A stretch of 64,000 nucleotides of DNA from Advenella kashmirensis W13003. Lineage in GTDB: Bacteria > Pseudomonadota > Gammaproteobacteria > Burkholderiales > Burkholderiaceae_B. Below the pieces are notes generated by a model. It was not told where the DNA came from, ran no database searches, and was given only the letters and a program-made list of their open reading frames with translations. Position 1 is the first letter of the stretch. Each line of letters starts with the position of its first letter. This document shows, one piece after another, positions 42,535 to 51,262 of the stretch. Location: assembly GCF_000506985.1 (NCBI RefSeq), contig NZ_KI650980.1:124001-188000 (forward strand), read 5' to 3'. The translations under genes were made by a program, and so were the position numbers.

Positions 42535-43737
42535 TTAATCTGTTAAATAACCCGAGATGTCGAATTTTGGGGAATAGATAAATGCTCGGAGAGCGAGCGA
42601 AACAGCCGCTTCTTCGTATGTCATTTTTGAAGACAAGATTGGAATTGCTGAATTTTCTGAAAATGATTTTCGCACACCCATCGAATAACTCTCCGATCGA
42701 CCAAGCTGGCCGGCTAAAAAAATAATCTCTGGATCGGATACAGTGGTTAACGATTTTAGTGCTTTCCCTAGATGCTGACCTGCTGCGAATAAAATCTGAA
42801 TAGCATTATCATTTCCTGTTTTGGCAAGGGCAATGGCCTCTTCAAGCAACTTAGCGTGTTCAACCTGATGCCTTGGTTTACGTCGATCTCGGGAGATCAC
42901 ATTGAGTTGCTCCAAGATAGCGTGACCCGAAGCGAGTGTGTCGAGACAACCAATTTTTCCACATGTGCAGACTAGTGTGCTTTCGCTCATCGTCAAATGA
43001 CCGATTTGGCCCGCGCGATAGCTTTGTCCCCGCAGAATTCGGCCATCAGTCATGATTGCGCCACCTATACCTAGAGTGGGCAGAATCAGTGCTGCATTAT
43101 CGATTTTTTGGTTTTTCAACGAATATTTTTCTGCTAGTAAAAGCGCGATCGGACGACTTTCAATTTTGGCCGGTATATTCAGTACCGTTTCAATCATCGA
43201 CGCTAGCGGAACTGTGGGCCAGCCGAGATTGGGTGACTCAAGAAGCATACCTTCATTCGTATCCACCGGCCCCGCGACGGAAACCCCAACACCAGCCAGC
43301 CTCGGAAGAGGGATCTCGGAGGCTTGAATTAATTTTTTGATTTCGTTAGCGGCACAGGTGACGACTGTAATTGGATTGGCGACATCCTTCAAAGATAGGC
43401 TGTGCTTGGCGATCAATTCGCCTTTTAGATTAGCGATGCAAACCCATTGACTGTCAGCGCTCAAGTTTATTGCTGCGACATAGGCTCCGTCACCGCGTAA
43501 GCGTAGGCCAATGACTGGGCGACCGCGCCGTGAGGGCGCCGGATCACTTTCAACCTCTTCAATAATTTGGGCGTCAACAAGTTCCCGTGTTATGCGGGAC
43601 ACTGCAGGCTCGGTCAAGTTGCATAATCTGGCAATTTCATTCCTTGCTAAATCGGGTGTTCTTTGCAGCATTTCAAGTATTCGACATCGATTTTCCTTGC
43701 GAATATCTTGTGTCGAGGTAACCGGTATCTCTTTCAT
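42535..43737 (-). CDS. ROK-family transcriptional regulator
   Basis: This 400-residue protein has an N-terminal winged helix (RCRILEMLQRTPDLARNEIARLCNLTEPAVSRITREL, core LTEPAVSRITREL) fused to a ROK sugar-kinase-like domain. The zinc motif is CTCGKIGCLDTLASG, and glycine-rich AGVGVSVAGPVDT and LGIGGAIMTDGRIL resemble nucleotide and sugar contacts. ROK repressors commonly sense sugars or sugar phosphates. It is divergent from the Bug and choline-sulfatase-like genes at 43899 and 44885, which it most likely controls. A sugar or polyol inducer would suggest a sulfated sugar-like substrate; this is inference. Confidence 0.9.
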   Translation of the reverse strand: MKEIPVTSTQDIRKENRCRILEMLQRTPDLARNEIARLCNLTEPAVSRITRELVDAQIIEEVESDPAPSRRGRPVIGLRLRGDGAYVAAINLSADSQWVCIANLKGELIAKHSLSLKDVANPITVVTCAANEIKKLIQASEIPLPRLAGVGVSVAGPVDTNEGMLLESPNLGWPTVPLASMIETVLNIPAKIESRPIALLLAEKYSLKNQKIDNAALILPTLGIGGAIMTDGRILRGQSYRAGQIGHLTMSESTLVCTCGKIGCLDTLASGHAILEQLNVISRDRRKPRHQVEHAKLLEEAIALAKTGNDNAIQILFAAGQHLGKALKSLTTVSDPEIIFLAGQLGRSESYSMGVRKSFSENSAIPILSSKMTYEEAAVSLALRAFIYSPKFDISGYLTD

Positions 43738-43898
43738 TTTAATGGATAACCCTTATTTACTTGTTGTCGGTAAGTATATCATTATATATTAAATTGCCGT
43801 CTGTAATTTATTAATAATCGAAGATGAAATGGCAAAAAAATGTCGCTGTTCTAAAGGTAGAGTCAGCGGATCAGGAGGATAAAAAGGGAGCTGCGTAT

Positions 43899-44867
43899 AT
43901 GTTTAAAAAATCAGTTGTTTATGTTATATCGTGTATCGCTTTGATATGCGGAACTAGTGCCTATGGACAGGAAGAATGGCCTGCACAACCGATTACATTG
44001 ATCGTGCCATGGCCAGCGGGTGGCGTGGCCGATTTTGTCGGGCGGCTCGTTGCGCAGAAAATTTCGGCGCCACTCAAGCAGACTGTCGTAGTCGAAAACA
44101 AACCTGGTGCGGGAACAAATATTGGTATTTCAACTGTTGCTCATGCCAAAAAAGATGGATATACATTGCTGTTAGCCAGCAGTAACAATGTGGTTAACAA
44201 ATTTCTGTTTAAGGATCTTTCCGTTGATCCGGTAAAAGAGTTCCGACCCGTTTCGTTGTTGGTTAATGTTCCGAATATATTGGTGGTCAATCCGAAGATC
44301 CCAAGTAAATCAGTGACCGAGATCATCAATTATGCAAAAAAGCATCCTAATGAACTGACTTATGCTTCCGCTGGGAACGGTAGTCCTGCGCATATGGCGG
44401 CAGAGTTGTTCAAGTCGCTAGCCGATGTAGAAATCCTGAATGTACCGTATAAAGGTGCATCACCTGCGGTCAGTGACGTTATGGGAGGCCGAGTATCAAT
44501 GATGTTTACCAATATCCCAGCTTCGTTGGGAGCAATTCAGTCTGGCCGGTTATTGGCGCTCGGAATTGGTAGCAAGGAACGTTCTCCAGCATTGCCTGAT
44601 GTGCCTACGGTTGATGAGGCTGGGTTGTCGGGATACGAGGCAAGTGCATGGTATGGTTTGATGGCGCCGGTCGGCACGCCCAACCAGGTGATCGAAAAGA
44701 TTCAGCGTGCGCTGGATGCTGTTCGTACGACAGAATCACTGGACACTCTCCGGCAAAGGGGAACCGAGCCGCTCATTTCTACTCCGCAGGAGATGGATGT
44801 ACAAATAGACAAAGATATGAAAACCTATGGCGATCTCATCAAGCGCATTGGGGTTACGATTCAATAG
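43899..44867 (+). CDS. Bug/TctC-family periplasmic solute receptor
   Basis: From ATG 43899 (GGGAG 8 bases ahead) the protein is 322 residues with a signal peptide, FKKSVVYVISCIALICGTSAYGQ, whose core is the hydrophobic VVYVISCIALICG. A frame from 43824 adds 25 residues and would bury the signal, so it is rejected. Family marks are VPWPAGGVADFVGR, VVVENKPGAGTNIG and KKDGYTLLLA. The loop is the ordinary YASAGNGSPAHMAAE, unlike the Cys-Cys Bugs. It is 17 bases before the choline-sulfatase-like gene and divergent from the ROK regulator. Confidence 0.92.
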   Translation: MFKKSVVYVISCIALICGTSAYGQEEWPAQPITLIVPWPAGGVADFVGRLVAQKISAPLKQTVVVENKPGAGTNIGISTVAHAKKDGYTLLLASSNNVVNKFLFKDLSVDPVKEFRPVSLLVNVPNILVVNPKIPSKSVTEIINYAKKHPNELTYASAGNGSPAHMAAELFKSLADVEILNVPYKGASPAVSDVMGGRVSMMFTNIPASLGAIQSGRLLALGIGSKERSPALPDVPTVDEAGLSGYEASAWYGLMAPVGTPNQVIEKIQRALDAVRTTESLDTLRQRGTEPLISTPQEMDVQIDKDMKTYGDLIKRIGVTIQ

Positions 44868-44884
44868 GCGAGGCAGGAATCAAC

Positions 44885-46438
44885 ATGAAGCGACCAAATA
44901 TTATTCTGATCATGGCAGACCAGCTCACTGTGTCTGCACTGGCAAATTATGGCAATACTATTGTCAATGCGCCGCATATCAACTCATTGAGTGAAAAAGG
45001 TGTCACCTTTGATAATGCTTATTGCAACTTCCCGATATGCGCGCCGTCGCGATACTCGATGCTGACAGGCAGATTACCGCATTCAATCCAGGCATATGAT
45101 AATGCGAGTGAGCTTACTGCAGATCAGCCTACGCTGATGCATTACTTGAGAAAGTTGGGCTATAGCACTACCTTGAGTGGCAAAATGCATTTCGTAGGTC
45201 CCGATCAGCTGCATGGTTATTCCGAGAGATTAAATACGGACATTTACCCGGCGGACTTCGCCTGGGTTCCAAACTGGAAAGAAGGGCCTCGAAATGCGCC
45301 GACAGGCATCAGTATGCGCGCTGTAGTAGAAGCAGGCTCCTGCTTGCGGAGCCTGCAATTGGATTATGATGAGCAAACGGCGTTTTTGACGAAGCAAAAA
45401 ATATATGATCTCGCAAGGAATTCGCGTGGTCAGCCTTTTTTTGTGACGGTTTCGTTTTCTCACCCCCATTCCCCATACACCGCATATCAGGACCATTGGG
45501 ATCGGTACAGACACGAAGACATCGACATGCCGCAAGTTCCGCCGATTCCGCTTGAGTCTCTAGATACGCATAGCAAATGGCTTTATTATTCGCATGGACG
45601 AGATCGGATTTCGGTAACAGAAGAGCATGTTCGGAATGCTCGCCATGCTTATTACGGAATGGTGAGTTATGTCGATGATAAAGTCGGCGAAATCATCGCG
45701 TTATTAAAACACACCGAGTTGTTGGAAGACTCTATCATCATTTTTACAAGCGACCATGGTGAAATGCTTGGCGAGCGCGGGATGTGGTTTAAACAGACAT
45801 TTTTCGAAAGCGCTTCCCGCGTTCCGCTTATTATTAGCGGACCAGGTATAGCCGGAGCCCGCCGTGTTCAATCGAATGTGTCGCTTGTGGACTTGATGCC
45901 TACCATATTGGCGTTGGCAAATGATGGCGAAGCAACGCACACGACACCCATTGACGGTTGTAATCTGACAGAGTTGTTCGATGAAAAAGAGGTAGATAAT
46001 AATAGGGTTGTGCTGTCTGAATATAGCGACATGGGCGTATGTGCTCCCTGCCGCATGATCAGACAAGGCAAGTACAAGTATGTTTATGTGCATGGGCACG
46101 AATCGTTATTGTTTAATCTCGAAAACGACCCTCTTGAATTGCATGATTTGAGCAGTGATACGACGCATCAGGAGATAAAGGCAAAGTTGCACTCAGCAGT
46201 ATTGACTAATTGGGACCCCGAAGGGTTGAATCAGTTGATATTGGATAGTCAGGCCAGGCGTGAAGTCATCTGGTCGGTCGTCAAGGGAAGTTCCCATAGA
46301 GAGAATTGGTCATATGTCGTTTCCAAGGGAGATGAGCAGAAGTATGTAAGAGGAGGTGGCGATAACGAAGGGACTATTGCGGTGAAAGGACGAGCTAGAT
46401 TTCCATATGTAGAACCGGCCAAGCTTAAATCTTTCTAG
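44885..46438 (+). CDS. choline-sulfatase-like type I sulfatase, Cys-type
   Basis: This 517-residue protein (ATG 44885, AGGCAGGA ahead) has RPNIILIMADQLTVSAL at the N-terminus and the sulfatase signature CAPSR with Cys52 (ICAPSRYSMLTGRLPHS). SGKMHFVGPDQLHGY and ERLNTDIYPADFAWVP are hallmarks shared with choline sulfatase BetC. TSDHGEMLGERGMW holds later metal-site residues. It hydrolyses a small sulfate ester, probably in the cytoplasm. It is unlikely to be housekeeping BetC with betAB, which are absent. The FGE at 32326 can mature it. It forms an operon with the Bug at 43899. Confidence 0.9.
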   Translation: MKRPNIILIMADQLTVSALANYGNTIVNAPHINSLSEKGVTFDNAYCNFPICAPSRYSMLTGRLPHSIQAYDNASELTADQPTLMHYLRKLGYSTTLSGKMHFVGPDQLHGYSERLNTDIYPADFAWVPNWKEGPRNAPTGISMRAVVEAGSCLRSLQLDYDEQTAFLTKQKIYDLARNSRGQPFFVTVSFSHPHSPYTAYQDHWDRYRHEDIDMPQVPPIPLESLDTHSKWLYYSHGRDRISVTEEHVRNARHAYYGMVSYVDDKVGEIIALLKHTELLEDSIIIFTSDHGEMLGERGMWFKQTFFESASRVPLIISGPGIAGARRVQSNVSLVDLMPTILALANDGEATHTTPIDGCNLTELFDEKEVDNNRVVLSEYSDMGVCAPCRMIRQGKYKYVYVHGHESLLFNLENDPLELHDLSSDTTHQEIKAKLHSAVLTNWDPEGLNQLILDSQARREVIWSVVKGSSHRENWSYVVSKGDEQKYVRGGGDNEGTIAVKGRARFPYVEPAKLKSF

Positions 46439-46767
46439 TTCGTTTAATCGACATTATCGCGCTTAATGTTTTGAGCGCACGCAGTTTCTTTTTTTACCCC
46501 TGTTCGCACTGTCTCCTTGTGCCCGAGGAGTTGTGCGATGGGGAATTTTTTTCTGTTTCATGCGTATCGAACCGTAATCAGCAGCAAGCACGAGCTTGGT
46601 ATATTTGGTGTTGCATTCCTGAGTAGGTGTCCATTTTTTTTCAGATACGTGAGTCACTTTTGGATGTTGGTATCATGTCATTCCGTGCAGAAGTGCCAAC
46701 CATTCCACCTCGCAGGACTGGCTTTTCACGGCCATTATACAGTTGGATATAACGCAGACAAGGCCAG
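46439..46767. other. non-coding or degraded stretch
   Basis: No gene is supported here. GCGCT (46459-46463) and AGCGC (46474-46478) form a weak hairpin after the sulfatase with a T-rich run starting about nine bases later, which may end that operon. The rest is downstream of the ATPase fragment at 46768 and may belong to the same decayed insertion. Confidence 0.4.
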
Positions 46768-47285
46768 TTAATCATTGAGATCACCCAAATAATCTGTCTG
46801 CTTCCCCAAGTGCATTGGATGGTCAGCACCTTTATGCCGTGGCAACCATCGTTTATCTGATGGTCCTGTCCGATGATCGTACTCTGTAGATGAAAGAATA
46901 AGTTGCGCATTTTTAGAAGCGCAGAGTTTCTCAAGCTCTGTCAGATATTTTGATAAATCTTCCGTATGGAGCTCTTGTTGTTTTGACGTATCCAGAATCA
47001 AAAATCTGAAAGGACGGGAAGGTTCCGAAATATACGTTTCAAAAAGGGCGGCATGGATAGCAATACCAATCTGATCTCGGTGCTGCCGGAAAAAAGATCG
47101 AGAGATTCATTGTTAAATTTAAATCGCATATCCAAATCGATATCAACATTTCTTGAGACATTTTTGGTTTCAAGAATATCCATCCATCTGACCGCCAGTT
47201 CACGCAACTGAGTACGAAGCTTGTTAAAACTATGATCAGATTTTCCCGTGTTGGAAAGGTTGAGGGCATTGCCCGACCTGGACAT
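46768..47285 (-). pseudogene. frameshifted C-terminal fragment of an SMC-like ATPase
   Basis: Two minus-strand frames join into one protein if a single base is restored near 47066. Frame one reads NVDIDLDMRFKFNNESLDLFSGSTEIRLV, and frame two continues IAIHAALFETYISEPSRPFRFLILDTSKQQEL and LILSSTEYDH, quoted by core motifs. GSTEIRLV plus FRFLILDT looks like the signature and Walker B region of an ATPase head such as those of large coiled-coil ATPases. The N-terminal part with Walker A is missing and an in-frame TAG lies at 47298-47300. Original function is unknown; DNA repair or phage defence are possible but not shown. Confidence 0.5.
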
Positions 47286-47362
47286 GAAGAAGAAACGCTA
47301 AATTTACATGCCACGATTCGTCAGGCTCAGATCCGGGCCGTAGGAAAAGTCACGCAGATACG

Positions 47363-47398
47363 AAAAAGCCGCTTAAAGAATCGCGCTCTTTAAACGGC
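47363..47398 (-). terminator. intrinsic terminator of tRNA-Pro
   Basis: On the minus strand GCCGTTTAAAGA pairs with TCTTTAAGCGGC (one mismatch), positions 47398-47387 and 47379-47368, followed by TTTTTCG. It lies 29 bases past the tRNA 3' end. Confidence 0.75.
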
Positions 47399-47426
47399 TA
47401 AGTATTTGATATCACTATATTTTTAA

Positions 47427-47503
<77 letters not shown>

Positions 47504-47532
47504 ACATATTCACTAAATCAGCGAAGAAAAGG

Positions 47533-47562
47533 ATATTAACATAAACTTCATTTTAATGACAA
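47533..47562 (-). promoter_or_regulatory. probable promoter of tRNA-Pro
   Basis: On the minus strand TTGTCA (47562-47557) is followed after 18 bases by TAATAT (47538-47533). The transcript would start about 28 bases before the tRNA. Confidence 0.45.
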
Positions 47563-47595
47563 GAGGGGGCATCGCTAAAACCTGAAATTGTTGTA

Positions 47596-47976
47596 TTAGC
47601 GATTCTGACCCGAGCGCATTTCTTTCAGTCGACGATCTGCATTGTGCAGATTGCGCATCGTTTCACGATTGCTTGGCCTGTTCCAGCTGTTGCCGCGGTC
47701 ATGGTCTCGACGATCCCGCCAGTCATTGCGATCGCGTCGTGCTTCCCGGCGAGCGGCATCCCGTCGCGCATCCTGACGACGTTCCCAATCGCGGCGGTCA
47801 TGGCGTCGGTAGTCAACATTGCGATAACCGCGATTATATCCACCACCGTAGTAAGTTGTGCCGGGACCGTAATTGTCGTAGCGGTCAGCGTAGCGTCCAT
47901 AACCATCCCCCGCATAGCCGACACAGCCGGTCAGCGTACCCAGCGCAACGGAAATCATGAGCAATGTTTTTTTCAT
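47596..47976 (-). CDS. small Arg/Asp-rich lipoprotein
   Basis: This 126-residue protein has a lipoprotein signal, LLMISVALGTLTGCVGYAG, with lipobox LTGC (Cys18). A Tyr/Gly-rich stretch (YDNYGPGTTYYGGGYNRGY) is followed by a strongly charged part rich in RR, DR and RD pairs, such as RRQDARRDAARREARRDRNDWRDRR. It would be anchored to the inner or outer membrane. The function is unknown; comparable small basic lipoproteins are annotated as hypothetical. The opposite-strand open frames here are shadows of the repetitive codons. It is divergent from nothing and ends 93 bases before the tRNA-Pro. Confidence 0.75.
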   Translation of the reverse strand: MKKTLLMISVALGTLTGCVGYAGDGYGRYADRYDNYGPGTTYYGGGYNRGYRNVDYRRHDRRDWERRQDARRDAARREARRDRNDWRDRRDHDRGNSWNRPSNRETMRNLHNADRRLKEMRSGQNR

Positions 47977-48416
47977 ATCGACCTCCAGATTTTTGAAAGT
48001 GGTTAATTTCTATACAAAAGCTTATCCGCCATTTGTATTTGTGTAAATGACTGTTTGGTTTTGATTATTATCGTTCTTAAGCGTCGGGTGAGGTGTTTCT
48101 GAAATACGACAGATGAAAGCAAGGCAGCGGGTGCTGTTACAAATCGCCTAGTTTATTTATAACCTATTGAATTTAAATATAAAAAATCGTAATCAATAGA
48201 AATGTGTGCTTTCGTGGCGCAGCGGGGTGTCGTGTTTGCACGTAGAGGGCCTGTCCGGGCCATGCTCCATGAAATCACGCTCATACATCCCAAGCACTTG
48301 GGTGTCGCATTCGCGTCACGAAACAATGATTGAATAGACAGTTTTATGGCGATATCTACGCCTGCGTCTGGACGTTTATAAATTAGATGTGCTATATTCT
48401 CGTTTCTCCAGTTCAC
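47977..48416. other. intergenic region before the tRNA-Leu/tRNA-Ser operon
   Basis: It holds the lipoprotein promoter on the minus side and the tRNA promoter on the plus side, where TATATT (48393-48398) may be the -10. A palindrome CCCAAG-CA-CTTGGG lies at 48289-48302. Short open frames on both strands around 48202-48333 cannot be assigned to a family. Confidence 0.4.
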
Positions 48417-48504
48417 GCACTCGTGGTGAAATAGGTAGACACAAGAGACTTAAAATCTCTCGGGCATTGCGCCCGTGCCGGTTCGATTCCGGCCGAGTGC
48501 ACCA
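48417..48504 (+). tRNA. tRNA-Leu(UAA)
   Basis: Acceptor arms GCACTCG and CGAGTGC pair, with discriminator A and encoded CCA. The anticodon stem AGAGA/TCTCT encloses CTTAAAA, giving anticodon UAA. The long variable arm CGGGCATTGCGCCCG is typical of class II tRNA. Confidence 0.95.
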
Positions 48505-48525
48505 GAGGTGGGTCTCATCAAAACA

Positions 48526-48615
48526 GGAAGCTTGGCAGAGTGGTTGAATGCACCGGTCTTGAAAACCGGCGAAGGGTTAAACCTTCCGTGAGTTCGAATC
48601 TCACAGCTTCCGCCA
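48526..48615 (+). tRNA. tRNA-Ser(UGA)
   Basis: Acceptor arms GGAAGCT and AGCTTCC pair, with discriminator G and encoded CCA. The anticodon stem CCGGT/ACCGG encloses CTTGAAA, giving anticodon UGA. The long variable arm is present. It lies 21 bases after tRNA-Leu(UAA), in one transcript. Confidence 0.95.
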
Positions 48616-48660
48616 ATAACCCCACGAACCGGTCTATGTAGTATGAGCTGGCACAGCAAG

Positions 48661-48692
48661 CCCCGATCATTTCAGCAATGACGGGGTTTTTT
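48661..48692 (+). terminator. intrinsic terminator of the tRNA-Leu/tRNA-Ser operon
   Basis: CCCCG-A-TCATT (48661-48671) pairs with AATGACGGGG (48677-48686) with one bulged A, followed by six T residues. Confidence 0.8.
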
Positions 48693-48816
48693 GTTGCCCG
48701 CTTTATTTTTCGCATGCTGTCTGTCATTCGGGTGCACCGAGGTTTCAACGTTAAAATCGATTGATTAACCGTGGCGCGTTCGCCCGAGACTCTATTTAAT
48801 TTGCAGGAGAAGACAG

Positions 48817-49794
48817 ATGAAGGCAGTTGAAATTTCCACTCCCGGTGGTCCTGAGGTATTGAAGCTTGTGGAACGTGAAAAGCCCGTTCTGAAAGCTGGC
48901 GAGGTTTTAATCCGTGTGACGGCGGCGGGGATCAATCGCCCCGACGTATTTCAGCGCAAGGGTGCGTATCCACCGCCGCCTGGCGCATCGGATCTGCCTG
49001 GGCTGGAAGTGGCCGGCGAGATTGTTGAGGGCGATGTTGGGGGTACGTCTTTCAAGATTGGAGATCGGGTGTGCGCGCTGACGCCGGGTGGTGGTTATGC
49101 GGAATATTGCGTGGCGCCTGCGGGCAACTGTCTTCCCATTCCCGAGGGGTTCAGTGATGTGGAAGCGGCTGCATTGCCTGAAACGTTTTTCACCGTCTGG
49201 ACAAATGTGTTTGACCGCGGTGAGTTGGCTGATGGTGAGGTGCTGCTGGTCCATGGCGGTGCAAGCGGCATCGGGACAACGGCTATTCAGATTGCTCGTG
49301 CGCTGGGGCACAAGGTGTATGTCACCGTAGGAAGTGATGAGCGGGCTGCGGCCGTCGAGGCGCTGGGAGCGACCAGGGCAATCAATTACAAGACACAGGA
49401 TTTCGTGGAGGAGATCAAGGTATTGACAGATGGCAAGGGAGTCAATGTGATTTTGGACATGGTATCGGGTGAATATATCAATCGTGATATCAAGTGCCTG
49501 GCTGATGATGGTCGTATTGTCATTATTGCGCAATTGGGTGGCAGTAAAGCAACGATTGATACGTCGCAGGTCATGCGGCGTCGCCTGACAATTACCGGCT
49601 CTACATTGCGTCCGCGCAGCGCAGCGTTCAAGACCCAAATTGCCCGCGCGTTGCAGGAAAGGGTTTGGCCCTTGCTGGCGGCAGGCAAGATCAGGCCGGT
49701 TATTCATGCGACTTTTCCGCTGGCGCAGGCCAGTGATGCGCATGCCATGATGGAAGGGGGCGAAAATATCGGGAAAATCGTCCTGACATTTTGA
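48817..49794 (+). CDS. NAD(P)H-quinone oxidoreductase, PIG3/zinc-independent MDR type
   Basis: This 325-residue medium-chain dehydrogenase/reductase has GVPEVLKLVERE-like start (GGPEVLKLVERE), GINRPDVFQRKGAYPPPPGASDLPGLEVAGEI (core GINRPDVFQRKG), and the nucleotide-binding motif VHGGASGIGTTAIQIAR near residue 146. The zinc ligands of alcohol dehydrogenases are absent. PIG3-type enzymes reduce quinones with NADPH. A ribosome site AGGAGA precedes ATG 48817. The gene lies 66 bases before tpiA, as in many betaproteobacteria. Its likely role is in redox protection; the native substrate is unknown. Confidence 0.9.
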   Translation: MKAVEISTPGGPEVLKLVEREKPVLKAGEVLIRVTAAGINRPDVFQRKGAYPPPPGASDLPGLEVAGEIVEGDVGGTSFKIGDRVCALTPGGGYAEYCVAPAGNCLPIPEGFSDVEAAALPETFFTVWTNVFDRGELADGEVLLVHGGASGIGTTAIQIARALGHKVYVTVGSDERAAAVEALGATRAINYKTQDFVEEIKVLTDGKGVNVILDMVSGEYINRDIKCLADDGRIVIIAQLGGSKATIDTSQVMRRRLTITGSTLRPRSAAFKTQIARALQERVWPLLAAGKIRPVIHATFPLAQASDAHAMMEGGENIGKIVLTF

Positions 49795-49818
49795 GTTTCC
49801 TTTTAGATATGAAAAGGT

Positions 49819-49824
49819 TATAAT
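49819..49824 (+). promoter_or_regulatory. probable -10 element of the tpiA-secG transcript
   Basis: A perfect TATAAT lies 36 bases before ATG 49861. No good -35 at 17 bases is seen, so the promoter is only partly supported. Confidence 0.4.
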
Positions 49825-49860
49825 CTCTGGTTTTGTAAAAAACCTTATACCGGGAATAAT

Positions 49861-50631
49861 ATGAGTATGCGTCGGCGACTGGTCATCGGGAACTGGAAAA
49901 TGAATGGCAACAGGGCTGAAAACCAGCAGTTGTTGTCAGATCTGGTCAACTTGCAGAAAGTCGGCGGCGCTGGTGCGGATGATGGGACTAAGGGGGCGGA
50001 TGTCGAGCTGGCAGTATGCGCGCCGTTTCCTTACCTGCCGCAGGTCGCCGATGCGCTCAAGGGTACCGGTATTACATGGGGTGCGCAGGACGCCAGCGAA
50101 CACGCCAAAGGCGCTTATACCGGCGAAGTGTCGGTCGCCATGCTTGCCGAGTTTGGTTGCTCATGGGCTCTGGTCGGGCATTCCGAGCGTCGCGCCTATC
50201 ATGGCGAGACCAGCGATGTCGTGGCGCGCAAGGCTGCCGCAGTCATTCAGGGCGGCCTCACGCCGGTAGTCTGCGTGGGTGAAACTCAGGCTGAGCGGGA
50301 AGCGGGTGATACGCTGAAGATTATTGATGAGCAGCTGGCGCCTGTATTGGCGCTGGGCGCAGATGCAGTGAAGAACATGGTGCTGGCTTATGAGCCGGTC
50401 TGGGCGATTGGTACGGGACTGACGGCCTCGCCAGAGCAGGCGCAAGAAGTGCATGCACATATTCGCAAGCTGCTGGCTGCGGCCGGGGCGCCCGAGCAGC
50501 GCGTGTTGTATGGCGGCAGTGTCAAGGCGGCGAATGCGACCAGCCTGTTTGCCAAGGAAGATATTGATGGTGCGCTGGTAGGCGGCGCTTCGCTGGTTGC
50601 GACCGATTTTCAGGGAATTGCCGACGCATGA
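49861..50631 (+). CDS. tpiA: triosephosphate isomerase
   Basis: This 256-residue enzyme interconverts dihydroxyacetone phosphate and glyceraldehyde 3-phosphate. It has the N-terminal VIGNWKMNGN (catalytic Lys), LVGHSERR (catalytic His), the catalytic Glu in AYEPVWAIGTG, and the phosphate-binding YGGSVKAAN near the C-terminus. An insertion of about ten residues (VGGAGADDGTKGAD) lies in the N-terminal part, making it slightly longer than E. coli TpiA. It sits before secG, the arrangement common in Burkholderiales. It is a core gene with no sign of transfer. Confidence 0.98.
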   Translation: MSMRRRLVIGNWKMNGNRAENQQLLSDLVNLQKVGGAGADDGTKGADVELAVCAPFPYLPQVADALKGTGITWGAQDASEHAKGAYTGEVSVAMLAEFGCSWALVGHSERRAYHGETSDVVARKAAAVIQGGLTPVVCVGETQAEREAGDTLKIIDEQLAPVLALGADAVKNMVLAYEPVWAIGTGLTASPEQAQEVHAHIRKLLAAAGAPEQRVLYGGSVKAANATSLFAKEDIDGALVGGASLVATDFQGIADA

Positions 50632-50678
50632 TGGCGTGGCGTTTCCCTTATATAGAATTTTTCTGGAGTAATACTTAA

Positions 50679-51242
50679 ATGCCATCGTTTATATACCCTT
50701 TACTGGCTGTCTTGCAGGTGCTGTCTGCCTTGACGGTAATTGTCCTAGTGCTGTTGCAGCAAGGGAAGGGCGCGGATATGGGGTCGTCTTTCGGTGGTGG
50801 ATCGGCCGGGAGTCTTTTCGGTGCCACCGGTGCGGCCAACTTTTTTTCGCGCGCAACAAAATGGGTGTCGATTCTGTTTTTTGCCTGCACGCTGGGTCTG
50901 GCCTATCTCGGTAGCAATGTGAACCGCAACGCCAGCCCGGCGACTGGCGGTGGTGTCATGCAAGGGTACGAAGCGCCTGCGCCGTCTACAAGTGCGCCGG
51001 CACCTGCGCAGGCGCCGTCGAATGATTTGCCGTCCGCGCCTGCGACACCGGCTGCGCCATCAACGCCTGATATGCCGGCAGCCCCTGCAACTCAGTCTGC
51101 GCCATCGGCTTCTGGTGTGTCTGCTGCTCCTGCTGCTCAGCCTGAAACGACGCCGCCTGCAGAAAGTCCGGCACCTGCGGAAAATACAACACCGACAGCA
51201 CCAAATACGGGGTCAGGTGAAAATTCCGACTCAAAACAGTAA
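50679..51242 (+). CDS. secG: preprotein translocase subunit SecG
   Basis: The N-terminal 75 residues are SecG: two hydrophobic segments (LLAVLQVLSALTVIVLVLL and WVSILFFACTLGLAYLG) flank GKGADMGSSFGGGSAGSLFG. SecG assists SecYE in protein export. The C-terminal tail from about residue 90 is an unusually long Pro/Ala/Ser-rich segment, making the protein 187 residues against about 110 in E. coli. Long tails are common in this bacterial group. The tail probably faces the periplasm given two membrane passes. A shadow frame on the other strand is not a gene. Confidence 0.95.
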   Translation: MPSFIYPLLAVLQVLSALTVIVLVLLQQGKGADMGSSFGGGSAGSLFGATGAANFFSRATKWVSILFFACTLGLAYLGSNVNRNASPATGGGVMQGYEAPAPSTSAPAPAQAPSNDLPSAPATPAAPSTPDMPAAPATQSAPSASGVSAAPAAQPETTPPAESPAPAENTTPTAPNTGSGENSDSKQ

Positions 51243-51262
51243 TTGTTTTAATTATTTGATGC

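Noticed and set aside
44648-44884. upstream extension of the choline-sulfatase-like frame
   Set aside because: It lies inside the Bug gene in another frame; the true start at 44885 has a ribosome site and the sulfatase N-terminus.
47644-48006. plus-strand open frames opposite the Arg/Asp-rich lipoprotein
   Set aside because: They are shadows caused by the biased codons of the minus-strand gene, which has a convincing lipobox.
48153-48416. 87-codon minus-strand frame and a 43-codon plus-strand frame before tRNA-Leu
   Set aside because: No recognisable domain; the longer one overlaps the tRNA promoter.
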